A stretch of DNA of 12,700 bases. Source: Firmicutes bacterium UBA5388. Its GTDB lineage: Bacteria > Bacillota > UBA4882 > UBA10575. A program made the position numbers and the translations under genes. The stretch's first letter is position 1; the number at the start of each line of letters is the position of its first letter. The notes below the pieces were generated by a model. That model was not told the origin of the DNA. It saw only the letters and a list, made by a program, of their open reading frames with translations, and did not search any database. Shown here in pieces: positions 6,409-12,654 of the stretch. The stretch spans positions 21,582 through 34,281 of the forward strand of contig DHOO01000035.1 in assembly GCA_002409975.1 (NCBI GenBank). Direction: 5' to 3'.

Positions 6409-9021
6409 TTGAAAAGGAAAGTAACCATCCTTTTAACCACAATCCTTTTTATATTTTTCAGCCCAAAGCTACAATTGGCTGAAAGTACCAGGATTTTTTC
6501 ACCTGGTGTTTATGTTACCCTTCCTCCTAATCAAGAAGCAGGTCCGGAAGAAGTTATTACTTATATTTTTCAGATCGATAATTACCAGCAAACGCCTGTC
6601 ACCTTCAAAGTCAGAGCCGTCTCTTCTCAAGGCTGGTCCTTGTTGGGAGAAAGTGAGCAGTTTACCATCGAGCCAGGAGAAAAGGATTTTTTGGTGCTTT
6701 CCCTGCTCATTCCTACGACCGCGCTCGGAGGAGTAGAAGATCATCTTGACTTATGGTTATCGTCAAAAAACACCGAAAAATCCTTCACCGTAACAACCCT
6801 AGTTAAGAGCATTCGCCGACTAGATTTTAAAGCCCCAGAGAACCTTCGAGCTCAAGCGGGACAACAACTTTTTATCCCCATTCAAATTATAAACAACGGA
6901 ACCACTGAAGAAAAATTCTCATTAAGAGTTGTTTCCGAAAAAGGATCAACCGTGTTCTGGGATAATCCTGATTTAAATTCCATCTCTCCCGGTCAAAAGA
7001 GAGAAGCCATCATCAATTGTCACATTCCTAAGTCTATTCCATCTGGAACTCTTGAACAACTTGTCCTTTACCTCAGCAATGATTCACTTGAGATTTCAGA
7101 GCACAAAATCAAAGTATTAATCGCCGAACAAGCAGATAATTTTAGCACTAATGATCTGCTTATTCCTTTAAGTTCCGACCTGAATTTTAGTTACCTCCCC
7201 CCTGATCCCAACTGGCAGCTACCATGGTTTTTAGTTTGGAGAGCTAGAGGGGACCTCCTTCCCCAAACAACATTTAACTTTTACTTGACTAGTCCGCATT
7301 ACTCCTCTTCCTCAGCAACGATGTTTATGGGCATGACCGGGGATAAATGGGCGCTAAGAATGGGGTCTTTGGGTCATAATTGGGATGGTTTAATCCCACC
7401 GCCTACCTTTACATCTCTCCTTTACCTCCAGGACCAAAGAGCTTTCCCGTGGAAAATATGGCTTGGTCCATTAACTCAGGCGTCCACCCCACTCTGGTGG
7501 GGAAGCAGTTTTAATCTTCCTCACTTTAACTTAAAGCTTGACTACCTTAATAATTCTGAAAATGAAAGTTATTTCCAACATGCCTTAGCAGGTAAATACC
7601 GACTCCTTTCTTCACCCCTTCATGGGTGGGAATTAACTCTCCAAGAAGCAGCTGGTTTTGGCCAACAAGATATCATGCATCAAGAGGCGATTTCCCTTGC
7701 GCGAACAGAACAAGAATGGGAGTTTCTCAGTGAAATTAAAATCGGAAAAGATTTTTATACTTTAACTGATTTCAAAGAATTTTCAGTAACCGGAAAATCC
7801 TATTCCGCTATGAATAAATCTTTAACCTCAGGTTTTGTCGGAAAAACCGAAACCATTCCGGGAAAAAGTTTATGTCCTTCCCTTAAAGTCTGGTCCAGTT
7901 TATCCACAGGCGATCAAAATCTGGGGTTTGCCTATACTCATCGTTTTGATGGAAGCATTAATGAGCTCAAAGCCGGTACCATTTATCGCCAACAAAGAAA
8001 TCACCTGTCCCTGGCGTTTAGTTTTACCAATGAGCGCCTTTTAGAAACAAGGAAAGTATTACTTCTTTACGGAAAATATCACTACCGCTTTTCCACTGAA
8101 AATTACCTCGAAGGAATCATCAACCCAACTATTATCTCTAAAGGTCAGCAGCTTCAACTTACCCCTGGATTAGGCTTAAGGTGGTATTATTCTCTTGGAT
8201 ATCGCTGGAATAGTTCTGGTTCACTATACTGGAATTTGGCTTCCGAAGACGCCTCTAAACTTACAAGTTTCCAGACTGGCTTGAAATATAAAACCTCGGT
8301 TGATACTTCTTGGCAAATTTCAACCGAGCTTTCGCTTATCAAACACAAACCAACTTATAGCATGATCTTTAGTCTCCAACAAAAGGACCTCTACCTATTA
8401 CCTTCCCCTTGGTGCGGAATTCATGGAAAGGCCTTTCTCGATCTAAATAAAAATGGTGAATATGATCAAGGCGAACCAGGTATCCCCAACCTCCCCGTCT
8501 TTCTTAATGACAAAAAAATAGCTGTCACTAAAACAGATGGAAGTTGGGAAGTCCCCTTTATTAACAAAGGTCAGCATACAATCAGCTTTCCATCAGAGTA
8601 TAATAATTATTATACTCTGCAGCATAAGCATGAACTCACTACCGAAATCAATAAATCGGTTAGGGTCTTCACTCCCTATTTACCGCCGATCGAAGTTAAA
8701 GGAATAGTTTTTCTCGATGCCAATGGCAACCAAAAATATGATCCAGAAGAATCCGTTCTTTCCGGGGTAAAAGTTCTATTATTCGATCAAAATCAGAGCC
8801 TGATCTTCGATACAATTGTCGACAACGACGGCGCATTTTTCCTAACCTTAGCTCCTGGCGAATACCAACTAGCGATTGAAGACGAAGCAATGCACAAAAA
8901 TTACCTTAAACCCGCGCCTATCAACATAAAAATCAACCGGCATACTCCACCCGTCGTCTTCTTCCCGCTTCAACCCGTAGAGAAGGAGATCGAATTTTTC
9001 CATTGTGACAACGAGCTTTAA
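6409..9021 (+). CDS. Large exported protein: Ig-like domains, beta-barrel-like core, two SdrD_B/Cna_B-like domains (putative usher-like)
   Basis: Numbering below is from the GTG at 6391 (876 codons). I prefer TTG 6409 as the start because AAAGGA lies nine bases before it, while GTG 6391 has no ribosome binding site. Residues about 7-29 are a signal peptide. Residues about 36-142 and 142-244 are two Ig-like domains of the NEW3/COG1470 kind. Residues about 255-672 are many alternating polar/aromatic strands with turn-rich loops, as in outer-membrane barrels. Residues 676-760 and 767-860 are SdrD_B/Cna_B-like domains, each with a D-x-N-x-N-x(3)-D-x-x-E loop (684-695, 776-787) of calcium-binding type. 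There is no LPXTG signal, no SLH domain and no C-terminal helix to hold it to a wall. Size, barrel-like core and C-terminal beta-domains parallel chaperone-usher pilus ushers, but I see no recognisable usher N-domain or plug. It converges on the pilin and chaperone genes. The alternative is a wall-associated adhesin in a one-membrane cell. Confidence 0.75.
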   Translation: MKRKVTILLTTILFIFFSPKLQLAESTRIFSPGVYVTLPPNQEAGPEEVITYIFQIDNYQQTPVTFKVRAVSSQGWSLLGESEQFTIEPGEKDFLVLSLLIPTTALGGVEDHLDLWLSSKNTEKSFTVTTLVKSIRRLDFKAPENLRAQAGQQLFIPIQIINNGTTEEKFSLRVVSEKGSTVFWDNPDLNSISPGQKREAIINCHIPKSIPSGTLEQLVLYLSNDSLEISEHKIKVLIAEQADNFSTNDLLIPLSSDLNFSYLPPDPNWQLPWFLVWRARGDLLPQTTFNFYLTSPHYSSSSATMFMGMTGDKWALRMGSLGHNWDGLIPPPTFTSLLYLQDQRAFPWKIWLGPLTQASTPLWWGSSFNLPHFNLKLDYLNNSENESYFQHALAGKYRLLSSPLHGWELTLQEAAGFGQQDIMHQEAISLARTEQEWEFLSEIKIGKDFYTLTDFKEFSVTGKSYSAMNKSLTSGFVGKTETIPGKSLCPSLKVWSSLSTGDQNLGFAYTHRFDGSINELKAGTIYRQQRNHLSLAFSFTNERLLETRKVLLLYGKYHYRFSTENYLEGIINPTIISKGQQLQLTPGLGLRWYYSLGYRWNSSGSLYWNLASEDASKLTSFQTGLKYKTSVDTSWQISTELSLIKHKPTYSMIFSLQQKDLYLLPSPWCGIHGKAFLDLNKNGEYDQGEPGIPNLPVFLNDKKIAVTKTDGSWEVPFINKGQHTISFPSEYNNYYTLQHKHELTTEINKSVRVFTPYLPPIEVKGIVFLDANGNQKYDPEESVLSGVKVLLFDQNQSLIFDTIVDNDGAFFLTLAPGEYQLAIEDEAMHKNYLKPAPINIKINRHTPPVVFFPLQPVEKEIEFFHCDNEL
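8594..8619. repeat. 26-bp perfect palindrome inside the coding region
   Basis: The half CAGAGTATAATAA is followed immediately by its exact reverse complement, giving 13-bp arms with no spacer. It lies in the first SdrD_B/Cna_B-like domain and encodes an SEYNNYYTL-type turn. It could form a hairpin in mRNA, be a protein-binding site, or be a by-product of repeated Tyr/Asn codons (TAT/AAT). Confidence 0.6.
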
Positions 9022-9119
9022 ATCTCTGGTTGATGACCTAAGTTAAGGCATTGCATAAATTATTTATAAAAGAAAGATCCTTATAGTTTTCACATACGAT
9101 CGAGTTTATTCCTTCTTTT

Positions 9120-9641
9120 CTATAAAGAAGAAAGATTATAAAAGACTCGAACCTTATATTCCCCATTTCCTGCATATTCATTTCCATACATTACAAGCCG
9201 GAAATAAACCTTAATCTCCAACCAATTAGAGGTGAACCCACCCCGTTTCATAGGTTGTCCAAGTGACTCTAAAGGAAACCAACTTACCTGATCTAAAGAC
9301 CATTCAATTGCTTGTACTTTAAGACCATTATCTGCTTCTCCTCCAATCATCAAGCTCCATTCCTTGTCGCAATTGGAGAAGAGTTTAATGCTAACATATT
9401 TATTGACAGACGTCGGTGTATAATAAGCCGGATACGAAGCAGCCGGATACTTCTCATCTGGGTTCGGGGAAAAAAGGTTAAAAGCGAGGGCACTGTCCCC
9501 CACTTCGATCTGGAGTGCTTCTGGCACGTTAACACTGATATTATGTTCCATGGCGCTTTCTGTAGCGCCTGCTCCAGTTAAGCTTAGAAGTATTAATAAC
9601 AAAACCCCGGCAAACTGTGGATACAGATGATATCGCTTCAC
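9120..9641 (-). CDS. Pilin-like secreted beta protein D, under c-di-GMP riboswitch
   Basis: 173 residues with a clear signal peptide (LLLILLSLTGAGA, cleavage likely near residue 26). The mature part is a small beta protein related to the three pilin-like proteins encoded at 9855-12217. Shared positions are VPEALQIEV just after the signal, YYTPTSVNKYVSIKLFSN, a WSL strand, AIEWS, and GNGEYKVRVFYNL at the C-terminus. It is the most divergent of the four and lacks their Y-x-x-M segment. It contains one cysteine in FSNCDKEW. The GTG start at 9641 is preceded by GGAGGGA at a good distance. It is the only member with its own promoter and c-di-GMP aptamer, so it may be an accessory, tip or regulated subunit. 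It ends 98 bases from the convergent 876-codon gene. Function is inferred from family resemblance and context only. Confidence 0.75.
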   Translation of the reverse strand: MKRYHLYPQFAGVLLLILLSLTGAGATESAMEHNISVNVPEALQIEVGDSALAFNLFSPNPDEKYPAASYPAYYTPTSVNKYVSIKLFSNCDKEWSLMIGGEADNGLKVQAIEWSLDQVSWFPLESLGQPMKRGGFTSNWLEIKVYFRLVMYGNEYAGNGEYKVRVFYNLSSL

Positions 9642-9682
9642 TACTCTCCCTCCACAGAACGCAGGGTCGCCAAAAAAAATTT

Positions 9683-9792
9683 AAGGATAACTATGGCGGC
9701 CCGGCGATCATAGTGACAAACACTTTAGCACTTTAGACCCGTAGCTTTGCGCCCCCATTTTTCAAAGGGTTTGCCTTTTTCAAGAAATCCTT
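9683..9792 (-). promoter_or_regulatory. Cyclic-di-GMP-I (GEMM) riboswitch
   Basis: On the minus strand, just upstream of the pilin-like gene starting at 9641, the conserved GEMM-I core is readable in order. It comprises GGCAAACC (9775-9768), a GAAA tetraloop hairpin (CCCTTT-GAAA-AATGGG), GCGCAAAGCTACGGGTCT (9752-9735), and an ATGATCGCCGGGCCGCC arm (9711-9695) closed by CTATG/CATAG. This is the class I c-di-GMP aptamer. Flanking AAGGAT (9792-9787) and ATCCTT (9688-9683) can close the outer P1-like stem. Eight T's follow at 9679-9672. The arrangement suggests control of transcription elongation, with the outer stem plus U-run acting like a terminator when ligand is bound. The direction of control is inference. 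GEMM-I switches commonly sit before motility, pilus and surface-protein genes, which fits here. Confidence 0.93.
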
Positions 9793-9811
9793 GGTAACTA
9801 TTTCTGTTTAA

Positions 9812-9840
9812 ATTATATATTAAATTTCAATAAATATCAA
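9812..9840 (-). promoter_or_regulatory. Sigma-A-type promoter for the riboswitch-controlled gene
   Basis: On the minus strand, TTGATA (9840-9835), a 17-base spacer and TATAAT (9817-9812). Transcription would start near 9805, giving a leader of about 165 bases that contains the complete c-di-GMP aptamer. It begins within 20 bases of the stop of the preceding pilin-like gene, with no convincing terminator between, so read-through from that operon into the riboswitch is also possible. Confidence 0.8.
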
Positions 9841-9854
9841 TAGTTATAAAAAAC

Positions 9855-10337
9855 TTATGGAAAGATCATTGATATTACCATTGTATTTCCATATCTTCCT
9901 GGAATTTCTACCCCTTCTAGCACTAATCTAAATGATAGGTTAAGCATGTAAAAAAGGTTTCCTTCCCCCTGAGCTTTCGCTAAGACCGTGTTCTTCCCAG
10001 GAGATGACATTTTTTTGTAATTTGCGCCCTCCTTTTTCCATTCCATCTGCCGTAAAGGGATACTTTCACTCCCGGACTGAAAATCACTCCCCGACATTAC
10101 TACTTCCCATTTAGAACTCTGGGTATAAAATAAGACACTCAAGGCATTAGTTGTTTCAAAGTACTCGTGGGTTGGATCTAAGGGATCGGTTTTCAGATCA
10201 CCCAATCTTACGATCGGAGTCGATAAAATTAAAAATGAAAAATCCGGATAAGTATCATAGAGCCCAGCCTTTACCTGACAAGAAGCAACAGCGATCGTTA
10301 ATAAAATAGTAAGCAACAATACCCTTGTCCTAAACAC
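9855..10337 (-). CDS. Pilin-like secreted beta protein C, possible lipoprotein
   Basis: 160 residues with an N-terminal hydrophobic signal ending VASC (Cys20). VASC is a good lipobox (Val, Ala, Ser, Cys), so this member may be lipid-anchored, unlike its paralogues. The mature part has the family pattern: EYFETTNALSV, a SKWEVVMSGSDF strand, IPLRQMEW, YKKMSSPG-x(5)-LAKA and GRYGNTMVISMIFP at the end. Its closest relative here is the protein encoded just upstream (10349-10849). The start is GTG at 10337; AGGAGGTG lies just after the upstream stop codon at the usual distance, and the gap is only 11 bases. It is the last gene of the minus-strand operon before the second promoter. A lipidated subunit could anchor the base of a fibre, but that is speculation. 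Confidence 0.75.
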   Translation of the reverse strand: MFRTRVLLLTILLTIAVASCQVKAGLYDTYPDFSFLILSTPIVRLGDLKTDPLDPTHEYFETTNALSVLFYTQSSKWEVVMSGSDFQSGSESIPLRQMEWKKEGANYKKMSSPGKNTVLAKAQGEGNLFYMLNLSFRLVLEGVEIPGRYGNTMVISMIFP

Positions 10338-10348
10338 CTGGCCACCTC

Positions 10349-10849
10349 CTATGGTACGAATAAGGTGTATGTAACCGGCGCTGAATATGTCCCTCCGCTT
10401 TCATCTCCCCTTAGCTCCAAACGATAAGAGATGCTTTTACTATATCTAAATCCGGCCTTCTTCGGTGGATAATCTCGCCGCCGCGCCAGGATCTCATAGC
10501 CGCCCGCAGGAGACATGCCCCGGTAAGCACTGGATTCTGTTTTCCATTGTAATCTGGAAATAGGGATGGTTTTCGCGCCATCATAAAAATCTGACGCGTA
10601 AATCCTTACTTCCCAGTCAGCGAGAATATTACAGCGAAAATCAACTCTTACCGCATTTTGTTTTTCAAAGTAGCCTGGATAAGCGCCCTGTGGAAGTCCA
10701 AGATCAACAAACTCCGTAGAAAGCCCAATCTCCACCCGTTCAGGAATAAAAAACTCCATCTCAAAATCTGCTGTCGAGGTTGGATACGATAAAATCAGGA
10801 GCATTAGTGGTAATAAAAGGGCATAAGAAAGGAGACGTCTACTCATCAT
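10349..10849 (-). CDS. Pilin-like secreted beta protein B
   Basis: 166 residues with a signal peptide (LLPLMLLILSYPTSTA, cleavage near residue 27). The mature domain carries the shared pattern most clearly: FIPERVEIGLS, VDLGLPQG-x-YPGYFEKQNAVRVDFRCN, a DWEVRIYASDF strand, IPISRLQWKTE, YRGMSPAGG, and GGTYSAPVTYTLFVP at the end. The G-x-Y-x(3)-V-x-Y-x-L ending and the W-containing central strand recall small fimbrial or spore-coat-U-like subunits, where the last strand completes an Ig-like fold. No sorting motif and no membrane helix other than the signal are seen. The ATG at 10849 (a second ATG follows directly) has AGGAG six bases upstream. It is 13 bases downstream of the chaperone-like gene. 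Subunit role is inferred from context. Confidence 0.75.
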   Translation of the reverse strand: MMSRRLLSYALLLPLMLLILSYPTSTADFEMEFFIPERVEIGLSTEFVDLGLPQGAYPGYFEKQNAVRVDFRCNILADWEVRIYASDFYDGAKTIPISRLQWKTESSAYRGMSPAGGYEILARRRDYPPKKAGFRYSKSISYRLELRGDESGGTYSAPVTYTLFVP

Positions 10850-10862
10850 CTCTCACTCCTTC

Positions 10863-11675
10863 CTACTTAACCTCGAAGATCCTTTGATAACCCGCTAGTT
10901 TTTCTCCCCCATAATCTAATAGCGCGATGGCAATATATTTTCCTTGTTCTAAGGTAAGAGTATGCCTTAGCTCAATTTCCCGTTTAGCGCCAGGAAGTAT
11001 TTTAGCCGGTGGAATTGGAACTGTGCCAATCAACTTATTCTGTAAATCTTTGATCTCTAGGCGTCCAGTTGGTTCGAGTATCCCATTGCCAGTATTCTCA
11101 AAAATAATTTTTCCACCGAGCTCAGGGTTTTCTTCCTCTGTTTTATATGTAATAGTAAAAGAACTGATGCGACCTGTAGGTACAATCATTCCTGGCACGG
11201 TAATAGTTACACTTCCCCCTACTCGCCCACTGATCTTTACTCCACTGGTCTGCAACCCAGAAAAGGGTATGAATTCTACAAAAAACATACTCCAATAGTC
11301 ACCCGGCTCTGTCCCCGCGGGAACCCTACCCCACACTTTGATATGTTTTTTTACCTTAGCCGGAAGAAGAAACTCCTTTGGTTCAAGCTGTAACCAAGCA
11401 GTAGCTGAACGCTGAACTCGATCTTGTTCGGAATAAAATTGAACATTGCCGGCGGGATCAAAATCCCAATCAAGAAAGTAAGTCTTAACACGTATATCTT
11501 TGTCTTTAGCTCCGTAAACCTCTATTTCTCCCTCAAAATACCCACCGGGTCCGGGAGTAAATGTCAAGCGCGGAGGTGAAACGGCAACGCTGGCAGCTCC
11601 CACTGGCATGGCAAAAATGCCCACCACTAAGGTGAGCAAAATTATTCTACGTGCGCCGGAAGACAAATCCTTCAT
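10863..11675 (-). CDS. Two-domain periplasmic-chaperone-like protein
   Basis: 270 residues: signal peptide 1-27 (cleaved near VGA-A), then two Ig-like domains. The first (about 29-145) opens with VAVSPPRLTF and has the block AWLQLEPKEFLLPAKVKKHIKVWGRVP (93-119, shown by its ends Trp94, Pro99, Pro105, Pro119), followed by GTEPGDYWSMFFVE. This is the pattern of pilus-assembly chaperones, where basic residues around 107-113 would bind the subunit C-terminus. The second domain (about 160-270) has FENTGNGILEPTGRLEIKD and ends GYQRIFEVK. A DUF916-type extracellular protein is an alternative, since that fold looks similar. The ATG at 11675 is used here. TTG at 11666 is possible, because AAAGGA sits nine bases before it but directly abuts the ATG. 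It lies second in an operon of pilin-like genes, as chaperones do in chaperone-usher loci. Confidence 0.75.
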   Translation of the reverse strand: MKDLSSGARRIILLTLVVGIFAMPVGAASVAVSPPRLTFTPGPGGYFEGEIEVYGAKDKDIRVKTYFLDWDFDPAGNVQFYSEQDRVQRSATAWLQLEPKEFLLPAKVKKHIKVWGRVPAGTEPGDYWSMFFVEFIPFSGLQTSGVKISGRVGGSVTITVPGMIVPTGRISSFTITYKTEEENPELGGKIIFENTGNGILEPTGRLEIKDLQNKLIGTVPIPPAKILPGAKREIELRHTLTLEQGKYIAIALLDYGGEKLAGYQRIFEVK

Positions 11676-11710
11676 TCCTTTTATATTAATTACCTGCTTT
11701 GCTTGTTATT

Positions 11711-12217
11711 TTAATGAGCAATTAGGGTATAAGTAACAATACTACTATAATCACCCGCATATGTATTTTCCGGATAATTAACAGCATAGTAGATGTTAGC
11801 GTTCTGAATACCAAGAGCGTTACCTGCTGCTACTACAGCCGCAGGCCCTTCCCCCGTAAGCGGCATTGGCTTGTTAATAGCACCGGAATCAGTTCCCCAA
11901 GTTAAGTAAGAAACAGGAAAAGTTTTTAAAGGATCTACACTATGTTCAAAGTTTGACGCAGCCACTGTTAAAGACCAACCATTCTGACTGTTACACCGAT
12001 ACGTAACTACTAAAGGCTCCAAAGTTTCAAGGCGTTCTACTATTTCCCCAGTTCCATCCATAAAACTTCCCAAAGTGATACTGGTCTCCGATAAATCAAG
12101 CTCGACATACTGTGGGATGTTAACTATTATATCATGACTTTTCTCCACCGCCAAGACTGTGCTTAAAGTTAAACAAAGAAGAATAATGAGTAATCCTGTT
12201 TTAGATCCTTTTTTCAT
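11711..12217 (-). CDS. Pilin-like secreted beta protein A (first gene of the operon)
   Basis: 168 residues from ATG 12217, chosen because GGGGGTT lies seven bases upstream; the in-frame ATG at 12235 has no ribosome binding site. The signal peptide is MKKGSKTGLLIILLCLTLS, cleaved near VLA. The mature part shows the family pattern: VNIPQYVELDLSETSITLGS, a CNSQNGWSLTVAASNF strand, FPVSYLTWGTDSG, NKPMPLTGEG, and TYAGDYSSIVTYTLIAH at the end. This closing G-x-Y-x(3)-V-x-Y-x-L block is shared with protein B and recalls fimbrial and spore-coat-U-like subunits. As the first gene behind a consensus promoter, next to the chaperone-like gene, it is the best candidate for the major subunit. Assignment rests on architecture and position, not on a recognised family. 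Confidence 0.78.
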   Translation of the reverse strand: MKKGSKTGLLIILLCLTLSTVLAVEKSHDIIVNIPQYVELDLSETSITLGSFMDGTGEIVERLETLEPLVVTYRCNSQNGWSLTVAASNFEHSVDPLKTFPVSYLTWGTDSGAINKPMPLTGEGPAAVVAAGNALGIQNANIYYAVNYPENTYAGDYSSIVTYTLIAH

Positions 12218-12254
12218 CTTAAAACCCCCATACATTTATTAAGAGATTTAATAT

Positions 12255-12294
12255 AAAAAACCGACGTAAAGGTGATTAAACCTTCAGCGTCGGT
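12255..12294 (-). terminator. Intrinsic terminator in the 5' leader of the pilin/chaperone operon
   Basis: On the minus strand, ACCGACG pairs with CGTCGGT, with a second internal stem AAGGT/ACCTT and a six-base loop, followed directly by a run of T's (12260-12255). It lies between the promoter and the first gene, so it must be bypassed for the operon to be expressed. This is the signature of attenuation or riboswitch control. The plus-strand side lacks a T-run. Confidence 0.85.
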
Positions 12295-12380
12295 TTCACT
12301 ACTCACTCATTCCAGACCAAGTGACCATATAAAGCCCGGAAGTCATCGTCTTCGCCCAAAAAATGTTATGTTATTTTCTA
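12295..12380 (-). promoter_or_regulatory. Structured leader RNA of unknown class, possible riboswitch or attenuator
   Basis: About 85 transcribed bases precede the leader terminator. Two competing pairings are visible on the minus strand. GGTCACT can pair with AGTGAAACC (two-base bulge), which would take the ACC needed by the terminator stem. Alternatively, TCACT can pair with the nearer AGTGA and leave the terminator free. A GAAG/CTTC hairpin lies further upstream. I checked for the c-di-GMP-I pattern found at 9683-9792 and for SAM, TPP, cobalamin, T-box and c-di-GMP-II hallmarks from memory. None fits. No leader peptide is evident. Confidence 0.5.
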
Positions 12381-12386
12381 TGTCAA

Positions 12387-12415
12387 ATTATAGCTCATAC
12401 ATTATTGCTTGTCAA
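12387..12415 (-). promoter_or_regulatory. Consensus sigma-A promoter of the pilin/chaperone operon
   Basis: On the minus strand, TTGACA (12415-12410), a 17-base spacer and TATAAT (12392-12387), an exact match to the consensus. Transcription would start near 12380, about 160 bases before the first gene. A promoter this strong together with a leader terminator implies that control is mainly at termination rather than initiation. Confidence 0.85.
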
Positions 12416-12600
12416 ACTATTTTTCGATTGTTACCCTAAATTTACCTTAAAGTAGTCAAATCATCGTACCATCTACATCTCTTAATGATTCAGAAACATT
12501 ATTTCCTTTCTTTAATTGTTTTTCTATCAAAGGGATTGCAGAATTCAACTATAGCTTTGTATTCTTAAATCTTAATCGCTATAACAATGGGGGTTGTACA
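12416..12600. other. AT-rich intergenic stretch without recognisable gene
   Basis: Between the operon promoter and the short plus-strand ORF I see no open frame of note. A weak plus-strand promoter candidate is TTGTAT (12557-12562), 17 bases, TATAAC (12580-12585). It would start transcription almost on top of the small ORF, so it is doubtful. Confidence 0.4.
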
Positions 12601-12654
12601 ATGAACGAAACTAACATAAACAACTATCAAAGAAATACCTATGGTTTCCCATAA
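12601..12654 (+). CDS. Possible 17-residue peptide ORF
   Basis: ATG to TAA, 17 codons (MNETNINNYQRNTYGFP), with GGGGGTT about seven bases before the ATG, the same ribosome binding sequence as the first pilin-like gene. It is polar and Asn/Tyr-rich, with no hydrophobic segment. Its end overlaps a terminator-like hairpin. It may be a tiny secreted or leader peptide, or chance. I do not recognise it. Confidence 0.25.
   Translation: MNETNINNYQRNTYGFP

Noticed and set aside
6409..9021. Sortase or SLH anchoring of the large surface protein
   Set aside because: The C-terminus (EFFHCDNEL) has no LPXTG-like motif, hydrophobic tail or SLH repeats.
9111..9132. Hairpin CTTCTTT/AAAGAAG between the convergent genes as a two-way terminator
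   Set aside because: The stem is AT-rich and neither strand has a T-run after it. No convincing terminator is seen in 9022-9119.
10927..11298. 123-codon plus-strand open frame
   Set aside because: It lies wholly antisense to the chaperone-like gene, whose domains and signal peptide are clear. The antisense product shows no domain or sensible start site.
12295..12380. Second c-di-GMP aptamer in the operon leader
   Set aside because: A stretch GATGACTTCCGGGC resembles part of the GEMM P3 arm, but GGCAAACC and GCAAAGC-type blocks are absent, so it cannot be the same aptamer.
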